DNA from: Selenomonadaceae bacterium
Lineage (GTDB): Bacteria; Bacillota; Negativicutes; Selenomonadales; Selenomonadaceae
Length of the DNA stretch: 16,878 nucleotides
Assembly (NCBI GenBank): GCA_017484235.1
Contig: JAFUTM010000220.1
Coordinates: forward strand, 1 to 16,878
Direction of reading: 5' to 3'
Positions 1-7,565 of the stretch are shown here, piece after piece. The notes below the pieces were generated by a model. It was not told where the DNA came from. It made no database searches and was given only the letters and a program-made list of their open reading frames with translations. The translations under genes were made by a program, and so were the position numbers. The stretch's first letter is position 1. Every line of letters starts with the position of its first letter.

Positions 1-171
1 ATTGCTGCTGCTAAAGCTCGTGGTGTTAGATTTGGTGGTATACCTAAAAAACGTCCTCTTGAGTTCAATGCTGTTCGTAAAGAATGGGCAAATGGGACAA
101 TTTCAGCCCGTAAAGCCGCTAAACAACTTGGTGTTACTCATCCAACTTTCTTGAAGTGGACAAGGGAATAA
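1..171 (+). CDS. Serine recombinase (Hin/resolvase family), C-terminal fragment
   Basis: Frame 1 is open from the window edge to a TAA at 169-171, giving 56 residues. They read as the C-terminal end of a serine resolvase/invertase: a basic arm (AKARGVRFGGIPKKRP) and then a helix-turn-helix with the usual 'W..G.ISARKAAKQLGV…TFLKW' pattern, ending at WTRE. In this family the N-terminal catalytic domain, which carries the nucleophilic serine, lies upstream and is outside the window. The protein makes 2-bp staggered cuts at dyad sites with a central dinucleotide and inverts or resolves DNA. The gene stops 16 bp before the first of two inverted dyad sites (188-213, 345-370), so it is the natural candidate to act on them. 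Whether it is an invertase or a resolvase cannot be told from the C-terminus alone. Confidence 0.85.
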   Translation: MAAAKARGVRFGGIPKKRPLEFNAVRKEWANGTISARKAAKQLGVTHPTFLKWTRE

Positions 172-187
172 AGCAAAAATAAAAAAC

Positions 188-213
188 GGAAAATGAAGTA
201 AACTTCGCTTACC
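188..213 (+). repeat. Left inverted dyad site (putative recombinase crossover site)
   Basis: This 26-bp imperfect palindrome has GG at the left end, CC at the right end, and inner arms GAAGT/ACTTC around a central AA at 200-201. Positions 193-206 (ATGAAGTAAACTTC) recur exactly, in inverted orientation, at 352-365. The layout of 12 bp, 2 bp and 12 bp with a non-palindromic central dinucleotide matches crossover sites of Hin-type invertases, whose central dinucleotide is also AA. Use by the neighbouring recombinase is inferred. Confidence 0.55.
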
Positions 214-357
214 ATTAAGAAACCCTGATATTAAAAAAATTTTTTCAGAATTATCATTAATTTTAACATCTAATTTCACTTATTACAGCCTATTTTATCT
301 TAATTAAAAATTTTTAATGATTCATTAAATTTCAGGGATTTATTGGAAATTGAAGTT
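201..357. promoter_or_regulatory. Putative invertible DNA segment upstream of the dockerin-lysozyme gene
   Basis: This is the gene-free interval 172-458 between the recombinase and the first large gene. Its middle, about 157 bp between the two central dinucleotides, is very AT-rich, has no convincing ORF, and is bounded by the two inverted dyad sites. A serine invertase acting on these sites would flip the segment and could switch the downstream genes. A MITE-like element of 183 bp with imperfect terminal repeats is the main alternative, but I see no target duplication around 188-370. Confidence 0.4.
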
Positions 358-370
358 TACTTCATAAACC
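345..370 (-). repeat. Right inverted dyad site (putative recombinase crossover site)
   Basis: This is the mate of the site at 188-213 in opposite orientation, with central TT at 357-358. Its ends are also GG and CC, and its inner arms are GAAGT/ACTTC. The 14-bp core at 352-365 is the exact reverse complement of 193-206. The outer arms differ from the left site apart from the terminal GG/CC. Weaker inverted similarity continues inward (ACCCTGA at 222-228, TCAGGGA at 332-338). Confidence 0.55.
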
Positions 371-379
371 ATATATGAT
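350..379 (+). promoter_or_regulatory. Candidate sigma-70 promoter straddling the right dyad site
   Basis: TTGAAG (350-355) and TATGAT (374-379) are separated by 18 bp and would start transcription near 386, about 70 bp before the ATG at 459. The -35 hexamer lies inside the segment that inversion would flip, and the -10 lies outside it. It is the best hexamer pair I found in the interval, but matches in AT-rich DNA are common by chance. Confidence 0.35.
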
Positions 380-458
380 GTCGATAATTTCTGACACTTT
401 TACGCGATACCATTTTTCCAATTTTATAAGAATTAAATCATTATGAGGAGGAGAAAAT

Positions 459-3233
459 ATGTATCAATCATCTATACTCACAAATGTCAACGCCAAAAGC
501 CTCAATCAATCAACATCTTCTTCAAAGATCACTGAGAATTATGAAGAACCAGCATTTTCCTATAATGATATTTTGTTTGATGAAATATCTCGCACTCCGA
601 AACAGATTAAACGCAATACTTCAAGCAATATTAAATCTGACAACAACAAAAATGAAAACAATGACGGCAAAGTTTCATTGCAAGATATTAAAAATTTGTC
701 ATTTGCTTATTCTGAACCGTCTATTAAAAAGATGTCGTTGACTGATGATAAAGGATATATTGTTAAATCGGATGCACAAAGCGTTTTAGATTGGGTCAAA
801 AAACTTATTGAAGAAAAAACTGTAGTGAGAGGCGATGCTAATGGCGATGGGGTCGTTGATTTGAATGATCTTAAATCTATGGTTGATCGTATGTTTGATG
901 ATACAGTTGACATTAAAATGAAGAATGTTGATTTTGACGGTGATGGAAAAATTTCTCTTGACGACCTTGAAAAAGTAATTGATATCATCGTCAGTCAAGA
1001 TAAAGAAAATGATGAACCAAATCCGCCAATGAAAGAAATACTCAAAGGCGATGTCAATGGTGACGGTAAGATTACTCAAGAAGATGCCAAATTGATTAGC
1101 AAATACTATGTTGGTGATGATGTTGAAATTGATATGGACAATGCTGACATAGATGATAATGGCAAAATTACTCTGGCAGATGTTTCACAAGTAAGACAAT
1201 GGGCTAATAAATTCGATCCACAAATTTTCAAGGGCGATGCTAATGGTGATGGTATAGTCAATTATAAAGATGTTGATGCCTTGCAAAGAGCTTCAATTAA
1301 CTTGGGTGGTAAAATTGATATGGAAGCCGCCGATTTTGATGGCGACGGCGAAATAACTAGTGTTGACATTGCAAAGACAACAAAACTTGCAAATGAGTAT
1401 GAAGCTAAATTCCAAAAAATTATTGGAGATTCTAATGGCGATGGTGTCATAAATGAAAAAGACTATACCAATGTCAAAAATTATATCAACAACGTTAATT
1501 CCTCAGATGATTTCGTTAAGAAAAATTCTGACATTAACGGTGATGGTCAAGTTGACGATGAAGACCTCAAACGTCTGCGCGATATGGCGGATGGTCTCAA
1601 TGTTAATTATGATAAGAAAGGTCTCGTTGGTGATGTTAATGGCGATGGTGAAGTTACAATGTCTGATATTCAAGCTATTAACAATTATAAAAACCGTAGA
1701 GCCACTGGAAACGAAATCATCTTCAACAATGCAGATTTAAACAAAGATGGCAAAATTGATACTAAAGATTCAGAATTAGCTTTAAAAATAATTCAAATCG
1801 GCGATTTGAACAGAGACAAAAAAATTACCAGTGAAGATATGGAATCCATACAAGCCATAATTGATGGTCGACAAGTCAGAGCACGCGGTATTGGAGACGC
1901 AAACGGTGATGGTAAAGTCGATATTAAAGACTATCCTGTTATTCGCGACTATTTGATGGGTTTTAGATCTTCAGTAGAAAATGAAGCCTCTGCTGATATG
2001 AATGGTGATGGTAAGGTCGACGTAGAAGATCTTGCTATTTGGGTTAAAAATACTGGAGTAGTTGTCGAAGCGAAAGCTGGAGATGTAAATGCTGACGGTG
2101 CAATAGACCAAAAAGACGTTGACGATCTGTCAAGATTTTTGAATAAGCAAACTTCTAATTACGTTGGAGTGAATGCAGATGTAAATAATGACGGTAATGT
2201 AGATTGGGATGATGTTGAAGGCATTAAAAATATGATTGATTCGCCTTATCATTTCCCTGATCACATATCTAAAGCAGGCATAGAGATGATAAAAAATTTT
2301 GAAGGCTTTAGAGAAAATGCATATATTTTGCCAGGAGAAGATGCCTATACTATTGGCTATGGACATAAGGGAGCAGATGTTAAACCTGGCATGACAATCA
2401 CTAGAGAACAAGCAGAAGCATATTTACGTCAAGATTTGTTGGAAGCAGAGGGATATGTTAAACAGTATTGCTCACATTTTAAATTGAATCAAAATCAATT
2501 CGACGCCCTCGTATCATTTACATTTAACTGCGGTGTTAAAAATTTGAAATACTTAATAAGAGACAACAGACCTTTAGAAGAACTTCCCGAGCATATGCCA
2601 TCTTATTGTCACGATGCCGCAGGAAGAAAGCTCAAAGGATTGGTGAATCGTAGAGAGGCAGAAGTAGCTCTGTTTAATACTCCTGTAAATTCTGTTCAAA
2701 ATGTGCAGTCATCAATACCTGATCCAGGAACATCACAAATATCTAGCTCATTGCAAAATCTGATTAATCAGTGGAATGGCAAAACTTGGAAGGATCATAC
2801 ATACTTGAGTAATGTAAGCCAGTGTAAAGAATTTTCCTCTTATATTTTTAATGAACTTTATGGCACGGGATATATTGGCAGCGGAAGTGTAAACTCCAAT
2901 TATTATAACTGGCGTCTTAGCGGTACACCTTCAAATGTTTACCAAGTCGCAGAAGTTAAACCAACTTTCAATAAAAATACTGCTAGAAACGCTTTCCAAG
3001 AAATGTTTTCAAATGCTCAACCAGGTGATTTTATTCAAATCAAACGAGGAAGCATGAGTCCACATTCTGCAATATTTGTAGGTTGGACAGATGATGGCGT
3101 TCAGTGGCTAGATGCAAATGCTGATGGTAAAAACAGCATAAAATTACAAACTTATAAATATGATGATTTAGTAAAAACAACAAACAGTGGTCATCAATGG
3201 AATGTAGCCATGTCACTTTATCGTGCGAAATAA
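459..3233 (+). CDS. Poly-dockerin peptidoglycan hydrolase: GH24 lysozyme plus cysteine peptidase
   Basis: 924 residues; the start is set by AGGAGG at 446-451, 7 bp before ATG. No Sec signal: the N-terminus (about 1-60) is polar and shared with the next gene (MYQSS…LTNVNAK, then YEEPAFSYNDILFDE). About eight dockerin-like units span residues ~125-597, each with one or two calcium-loop motifs (GDANGDG…D, DFDGDGKIS..D); unit 6 has a single loop. Residues ~603-745 are a GH24 phage-type lysozyme, with catalytic Glu in NFEGF (E615), TIGYGH (T631) and FDALVSFTFN; the T4 Asp20 position is not Asp. Residues ~760-924 are a papain-fold (NlpC/P60- or CHAP-like) domain with Cys789 in SQCKEF, GDFIQI, His869 in SPHSAIF, and D885/N887 in WLDAN. 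Expected activity is cleavage of peptidoglycan glycan strands and peptides. Cellular location and export route are unknown. A cellulosomal role is unlikely given the repeat number. Confidence 0.8.
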   Translation: MYQSSILTNVNAKSLNQSTSSSKITENYEEPAFSYNDILFDEISRTPKQIKRNTSSNIKSDNNKNENNDGKVSLQDIKNLSFAYSEPSIKKMSLTDDKGYIVKSDAQSVLDWVKKLIEEKTVVRGDANGDGVVDLNDLKSMVDRMFDDTVDIKMKNVDFDGDGKISLDDLEKVIDIIVSQDKENDEPNPPMKEILKGDVNGDGKITQEDAKLISKYYVGDDVEIDMDNADIDDNGKITLADVSQVRQWANKFDPQIFKGDANGDGIVNYKDVDALQRASINLGGKIDMEAADFDGDGEITSVDIAKTTKLANEYEAKFQKIIGDSNGDGVINEKDYTNVKNYINNVNSSDDFVKKNSDINGDGQVDDEDLKRLRDMADGLNVNYDKKGLVGDVNGDGEVTMSDIQAINNYKNRRATGNEIIFNNADLNKDGKIDTKDSELALKIIQIGDLNRDKKITSEDMESIQAIIDGRQVRARGIGDANGDGKVDIKDYPVIRDYLMGFRSSVENEASADMNGDGKVDVEDLAIWVKNTGVVVEAKAGDVNADGAIDQKDVDDLSRFLNKQTSNYVGVNADVNNDGNVDWDDVEGIKNMIDSPYHFPDHISKAGIEMIKNFEGFRENAYILPGEDAYTIGYGHKGADVKPGMTITREQAEAYLRQDLLEAEGYVKQYCSHFKLNQNQFDALVSFTFNCGVKNLKYLIRDNRPLEELPEHMPSYCHDAAGRKLKGLVNRREAEVALFNTPVNSVQNVQSSIPDPGTSQISSSLQNLINQWNGKTWKDHTYLSNVSQCKEFSSYIFNELYGTGYIGSGSVNSNYYNWRLSGTPSNVYQVAEVKPTFNKNTARNAFQEMFSNAQPGDFIQIKRGSMSPHSAIFVGWTDDGVQWLDANADGKNSIKLQTYKYDDLVKTTNSGHQWNVAMSLYRAK

Positions 3234-3272
3234 AAATTTACTTTTTTATACTTTAATAAAGGGGGCAACATT

Positions 3273-5882
3273 ATGTATCAATCAGCATTGCTCACAAATG
3301 TCAATGCTAAGAGGATTAACCAACACACAAACACTTCAAGAGCAGCAGAAATCTATGAAGAACCGGAATTCTCTTACAATGACGTTTTGTACGACGAAAT
3401 GTCTCGAAATGTAAAACGTCACAAACGCAATACTTCCAACAACAGTCGCAATGGCAGCAGCGCAAACGTCGCGACTACTCCCAACACTTCATCAAAAATA
3501 TCAATGTTTTCAAATCCCATGACAAGTTTTTCACTCGGTGGTACTCAATCTTCAAGTTATATGACATCACTCAGTGCTACAAATACAAGTAGCAACGACC
3601 TCACTAAAGATGACATTTTAAATTGGCTTAAAAAACTCATTGATGAAAAAACTGTAGTTAAAGGCGATGCCAATGGTGATGGCAAGGTTGACTTGAACGA
3701 CCTTAAAGTCATGGTAGATCGCATGTTCGATGATAAAGTTGACATCAAGATGAAAAATGTTGACTTCGACGATGATGGCAAAATTTCTCTTAAAGACATC
3801 TCAAAGGTAATTGACATACTTCTTGAGAAAGGTGAATCAGATGATCCGATTGAACCAGACCCACCACCAAAACAAATTCTCAAAGGCGATGTCAATGGTG
3901 ATGGCAAAGTCACTCAAGCTGATGTTTACACTTTAGAGCAATATTATGTCGGTAATACTAAAGACATTAATATGGATAATGCCGACATGAATGATGATGG
4001 CAAAATCTCAATAATTGATATAAGTAAAGTGAAACAACTTGCCGATGAGCTTGATCCCCAAGTCCTCAAAGGTGACGCTAACGGCGATGGCAAGGTTAAT
4101 TACAGAGATGTAGAACTCACTACAAGAAGACTTTCAAATTCAAATGTCAATATTGATATGAAAGCCGCAGATATGGACAACGACGGCGAAATTACACTTA
4201 GCGACTTCTCTGAGATCAATCGTTTGACAAAAAAATACGAAGACTCTTTTCAAAGCATTCGTGGGGATTCTAATGGCGATGGTGTTGTTAATGAAAAAGA
4301 CTTTGCTAATGTCAAAAATTACATCAACAACGTCAATTCCTCAGACGACTTTGTCAAGAAAAATTCCGACATTAACGGTGATGGTCGAGTTGATGATGAA
4401 GACCTCCAAGGTGTACGTGATATCCTCGATGGCTTTAATATCAACTATAGTAAAACTACATTGCGCGGTGATGTCGACGGTGATGGCAAAGTTACCAAAG
4501 CTGATGCACAATTAATCAGTGATTATAACAACAGAAAAGCCACCAACAAAAACTTCTACATCAACAATGCTGACTTTAACAATGACGGCAAAATTGATTC
4601 AAAGGACGTTGAAGCCATAGAAAATAACCTCAAACCTAAGCATAAAATTAATTATAGTACAGGTGGACACCTTGGTGACATTGATGGCAATGGTCGCATT
4701 GAAATAAGCGATGCCGTTTTTCTGAATAACTTCATCAAAGATAACGTCAACACCGATAAGGAAGTTTTCATCAACAATACCGATGTCAATAGAGACGGTA
4801 AAGTCGATATTAATGATGTTAATGCAATAACAGACCTTCTCAGAAATGTGAAAAAAGCTGAAAGACTTGTACCGGTTTATACTAATGGGCAACAAAATGG
4901 AGATTTCATTAAAACAGGTGATAATTTTATTTTACTTGAACAGCAAGGTGATTCACTCAAGGTACAATACACTGCCACAGATGGCAATGAGAAGATAGGC
5001 TGGGTGCATGAATCAATATTTGTACCTGAACCACCACCTGACCCTGATCCTAAAACAATAGTTGATCCACCTTTTACGAGTGGTAGGGCAATCAGAAACA
5101 CTCAAGCCTGGAATAATCCTGAATTGACAGTGCCATACAGCGATCAATATGAGGGACTTTTTGCGGGTGAAACATTCACAGTAAAAGCTATGACACTAGA
5201 TAGAACAGCGTTTCAAGTTGAATATGACTCAATTTATGGTGGCACCAAAACACGTTGGGTGAGTGCAGCAGACATTGAAGAATACATACCACCTATTCCT
5301 CCATCTGATCCAATACCAGAATCTTTGCAAATTTTAATTGATTATTGGACTAAAAAAAGCAAGTGGATAGATCATACATACTTGAGTACCGTAAGTCAAT
5401 GTAAAGAGTTCGCGTCCTACATATTTGATCAAGTTTATGGTGTTGGTTATATTGGAGGTGGAAGTACAACTTATATTGATGGTATAAAATCAAAAGGTAT
5501 TAACTACAATAATTTCAGAATTAATTTGAATTATCCAAACAAAGTTAAATTAGTCAATAGTAGTATGCCTTCTAATGTGAAAGCAAGCGCAGCAACCGTA
5601 GAACAATATAAATTAACTGCCGATAGTGCAAGAGAGTTATTTAAAGATGCTAAACCTGGAGATTTTATACAAATAAGACGTGGACATGGCGGAGCACACT
5701 CAGCTATTTTCTTGGGTCATACAGAGAATGGCATTAAATGGCTTGATGCGAACGCAGATAATAATAACGGAATAGCAGTACAAGAATACACTTATGATGA
5801 ACTGGTTAAAATTAAAACAAATAAAAATACTGGTGCAAAGTATCAGTGGAATGTAGCTATGTCGATTTATCGTGCAAACTAA
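3273..5882 (+). CDS. Poly-dockerin cysteine peptidase with two SH3-like domains (paralogue of the upstream gene)
   Basis: 869 residues, starting 39 bp after the previous stop; AAAGGGGG at 3258-3265 is the ribosome site, so the two genes are probably cotranscribed. The N-terminal tag matches the upstream protein (MYQSALLTNVNAK, YEEPEFSYNDVLYDE, KRNTS) and again there is no Sec signal. Six dockerin-like units (~131-526) follow, homologous in order to units 1-5 of the paralogue plus one more. In place of the lysozyme there are two bacterial SH3-like segments (~528-587 and ~603-671; 'IGWVHESIF' and 'TRWVSAADI'), separated by proline/aspartate-rich linkers. The C-terminal ~682-869 is the same papain-fold cysteine peptidase: Cys710 in SQCKEF, GDFIQI, His809 in GAHSAIF, D825/N827 in WLDAN. 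SH3b domains commonly bind cell wall peptides, so this protein probably binds and cleaves peptidoglycan peptides. The exact bond is unknown. Confidence 0.75.
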   Translation: MYQSALLTNVNAKRINQHTNTSRAAEIYEEPEFSYNDVLYDEMSRNVKRHKRNTSNNSRNGSSANVATTPNTSSKISMFSNPMTSFSLGGTQSSSYMTSLSATNTSSNDLTKDDILNWLKKLIDEKTVVKGDANGDGKVDLNDLKVMVDRMFDDKVDIKMKNVDFDDDGKISLKDISKVIDILLEKGESDDPIEPDPPPKQILKGDVNGDGKVTQADVYTLEQYYVGNTKDINMDNADMNDDGKISIIDISKVKQLADELDPQVLKGDANGDGKVNYRDVELTTRRLSNSNVNIDMKAADMDNDGEITLSDFSEINRLTKKYEDSFQSIRGDSNGDGVVNEKDFANVKNYINNVNSSDDFVKKNSDINGDGRVDDEDLQGVRDILDGFNINYSKTTLRGDVDGDGKVTKADAQLISDYNNRKATNKNFYINNADFNNDGKIDSKDVEAIENNLKPKHKINYSTGGHLGDIDGNGRIEISDAVFLNNFIKDNVNTDKEVFINNTDVNRDGKVDINDVNAITDLLRNVKKAERLVPVYTNGQQNGDFIKTGDNFILLEQQGDSLKVQYTATDGNEKIGWVHESIFVPEPPPDPDPKTIVDPPFTSGRAIRNTQAWNNPELTVPYSDQYEGLFAGETFTVKAMTLDRTAFQVEYDSIYGGTKTRWVSAADIEEYIPPIPPSDPIPESLQILIDYWTKKSKWIDHTYLSTVSQCKEFASYIFDQVYGVGYIGGGSTTYIDGIKSKGINYNNFRINLNYPNKVKLVNSSMPSNVKASAATVEQYKLTADSARELFKDAKPGDFIQIRRGHGGAHSAIFLGHTENGIKWLDANADNNNGIAVQEYTYDELVKIKTNKNTGAKYQWNVAMSIYRAN

Positions 5883-5896
5883 AGATTAGTTTTCTA

Positions 5897-5911
5897 GGGT
5901 GGGTGGGTAGG
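5897..5911 (+). other. G-rich tract with quadruplex potential
   Basis: Three GGG runs and one GG run separated by one or two bases lie just after the stop at 5882, flanked by two copies of TAGTTTTCT (5887-5895, 5913-5921). The tract stands out in very AT-rich surroundings. Any function is conjecture; with a fourth run of only two Gs, a three-tetrad quadruplex would be incomplete. Confidence 0.35.
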
Positions 5912-5955
5912 ATAGTTTTCTTTTTGCGAGGTGGTAAAAAAATTTACTCTGTTAT

Positions 5956-5962
5956 TAATGTA
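5956..5962 (+). repeat. Left target-site duplication of the IS982-like element
   Basis: TAATGTA, repeated exactly at 6997-7003 immediately outside the other terminal repeat. Confidence 0.9.
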
Positions 5963-6996
5963 ACCTGTTGTGCTAGTTGATTAGAAAATTAGATTTTTTA
6001 TACAAGATATATTTGTTTTATCGTTTATTTTATTTACATATTGGCAGATGTTATATGCTAAAATCTTACACATCAATCTCGTGATAAGACCGTAAAAACT
6101 TTTTGCCAATACTCTTTCTGTATTAAGCTGACAAGTTAATTGCGAAAAAGTTGTCTCTATCCTGCGCCTTATCTTAAAGATTATTCTCCTCAATCCCTTT
6201 GAATAGTTATCCTTTGCATTCTTCCTCTTTAGGGCAAGAAGCATTTGTCCTTGTTCCCTCAATCTTTTCTCAAGCTCTTTGGAAACATAGCCTTTATCTC
6301 CAATGATCACTCGATCACGTTCATCAACTATATCAGGCAAAGCAGCTCTGTCATCAACATTTGCCGGTGTCACCTCATAACTCAAAATAAAACCTGAAGT
6401 TGTGGTTTTGACGTGAACTTTATAGCCAAAATAAGTTTGTTTCTTTGAAGCATTATGACCATAGGCTGCGCCTTCATAATGAAAAGATTTGCAAAACTTA
6501 GCTCTGCCGAATTTACAAACTTCAAGAGGAAAACTGTCAACTATAACCCATTCATTCAAATCCTCAGTAAAATAAGAAGAAAGCTTGGAGAATATGAGAT
6601 TCATGGTCTGCAAAAGATTTCTCCTAGTGCGATTAAACCTTGTTCTATCGCACATTTTAGGGAAAAGATGAGAGTAGTTGCGCCTAACAAAGTTAAGCAA
6701 GGCACTCTCGGAATCAATTCCAAGCAAATCACCGCAAATGGCGATGGTGATGATTTCAGAGTCGCTAAGGATAGCAGATTTAATATTTCTTCTGAACTTA
6801 ATGCAATCAGGAGCACATTGCTGATACAAATCGTCAACAAGAGTAAAAATAAAAGTGATAAAATCTTCAAAAGTGAGTATAGAAGTGGTATAATTATTGT
6901 GAAACTTTGACAAGATTATGCCTTCTCTACAAATTGATACACTTGTAGTATAGCATACTTGTCGAAGTTTATTATTTTTCAATTAGCACAACAAGT
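5963..6996 (-). mobile_element. IS982-family insertion sequence, complete
   Basis: A 1034-bp element bounded by 18-bp terminal inverted repeats (5963-5980 and 6979-6996; 16 of 18 match, outer ends ACCTGTTGTGC and ACTTGTTGTGC read inward). It is flanked by a perfect 7-bp direct repeat TAATGTA (5956-5962 and 6997-7003). It carries one transposase gene on the minus strand. Size, terminal sequences starting with AC, and transposase type fit the IS982 family. Intact ends, ORF and duplication point to a recent and possibly still active insertion. Confidence 0.92.
5981..6913 (-). CDS. IS982-family DDE transposase
   Basis: Cut-and-paste type RNase H-fold transposase acting on the element's own ends. 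I favour the TTG at 6913-6911 (310 residues) because AGAAGG lies 7 bp upstream. The frame extends to another TTG at 6982, giving 333 residues, but that codon sits in the terminal repeat and has no ribosome site. IS982 hallmarks are present in order: 'LVDDLYQQ', 'LSDSEIITIAICGDLLGID', 'RFNRTRRNL', 'VIVDSFPLEVCKFGRAKF', 'YGHNASKKQTYFGYKVH', 'TPANVDDR', 'IIGDKGY' and 'RRRIETTFSQL'. The catalytic triad is Asp in VDSFP, Asp in GDKGY and Glu in RRIET (126, 206 and 253 in this numbering). No frameshift or stop interrupts it, so it is likely functional. Confidence 0.92.
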   Translation of the reverse strand: MSKFHNNYTTSILTFEDFITFIFTLVDDLYQQCAPDCIKFRRNIKSAILSDSEIITIAICGDLLGIDSESALLNFVRRNYSHLFPKMCDRTRFNRTRRNLLQTMNLIFSKLSSYFTEDLNEWVIVDSFPLEVCKFGRAKFCKSFHYEGAAYGHNASKKQTYFGYKVHVKTTTSGFILSYEVTPANVDDRAALPDIVDERDRVIIGDKGYVSKELEKRLREQGQMLLALKRKNAKDNYSKGLRRIIFKIRRRIETTFSQLTCQLNTERVLAKSFYGLITRLMCKILAYNICQYVNKINDKTNISCIKNLIF

Positions 6997-7003
6997 TAAT
7001 GTA
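6997..7003 (+). repeat. Right target-site duplication of the IS982-like element
   Basis: TAATGTA, identical to 5956-5962; joining the two copies restores the pre-insertion sequence. Confidence 0.9.
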
Positions 7004-7037
7004 AATTTTACTTTGATTTATAGTAAGGAGAAGTCAT

Positions 7038-7479
7038 ATGGCAAGAAATGAATTTATTTGTCCACATTGTCACTCAGAAAACATTCAACGCTTTGAGCTC
7101 ATCTATCATGGCAATGTCTCTAACAGCAGCTCATCAGCAGTTGGTGTTGGTTATGCCGGTGGTAGCTTTGGTGTTGGTACAGCAACGATCGACACAAAGT
7201 CGATAACAAATTTGGGAAAAGCTGTTGCTCCACCGAACAGAGGAGTTATCTTTGGTCTATTGTGGCAGGTCTTATAGGAGTTTGCATTATTCAAGTTGTC
7301 CTTCAGTTTATATTTGGAAGAACATTTGGTGCTCTTATGAGTTATGTTGCCTTCGCCGGTATGATTTATTTGATCTATCAAGAAGTATACTGTTGGAATC
7401 GTGATGTGTATCCAAACTAATGGATCAGTGGCACCATTCCTTTTTGTGTATGAAGTGCGGTCATCGTTTCATTCTGTAA
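7038..7479 (+). pseudogene. Zinc-ribbon membrane protein, broken by two -1 frameshifts
   Basis: The ATG at 7038 follows AAGGAG (7025-7030). The first frame gives 79 residues: a zinc-ribbon start (FICPHCHSEN), a Gly/Ser-rich stretch and 'VAPPNRGVIF', ending at TAG 7275. Shifting frame at the TTT of 7251-7253 continues the protein as WSIVAGLIGVCII…, with two hydrophobic segments, down to 'NRDVYP' and a TAA at 7418. A second shift at the AAA of 7414-7416 continues as KLMDQWHHSFLCMKCGHRFIL to TAA 7477-7479. The restored protein is about 147 residues: N-terminal CxxC, two membrane segments, C-terminal CxxC. Both breaks are repaired by one extra base in a 3-base homopolymer, so gene decay and sequencing error are both possible. 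Function is not known. The IS element lies 41 bp upstream. Confidence 0.75.
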
Positions 7480-7565
7480 AACTATACTATCAATTTTGAG
7501 AAGGTGATCTATGATTAGAGTGATTCTACTTAAGTCAATTAAAAACTGTACAAGAGGTAATTGTG

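Noticed and set aside
233..246. A-run/T-run palindrome in the candidate invertible segment
   Set aside because: It is a simple AT tract with no GC stem, so it is not a terminator or a specific site.
825..2250. Regular repeats suggesting a CRISPR or satellite array
   Set aside because: The repeats are in-frame calcium-loop codons (GAT-GGC-AAT patterns) of dockerin units, not exact DNA repeats with spacers.
459..5882. Cellulosome assignment from the dockerin motifs
   Set aside because: There are many tandem units, no signal peptide, no glycoside hydrolase acting on plant polymers and no cohesin in the window. The catalytic domains target peptidoglycan.
6455..6910. Plus-strand frame of 151 codons opposite the IS transposase
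   Set aside because: It is a shadow of the transposase gene, which has clear family motifs on the minus strand.
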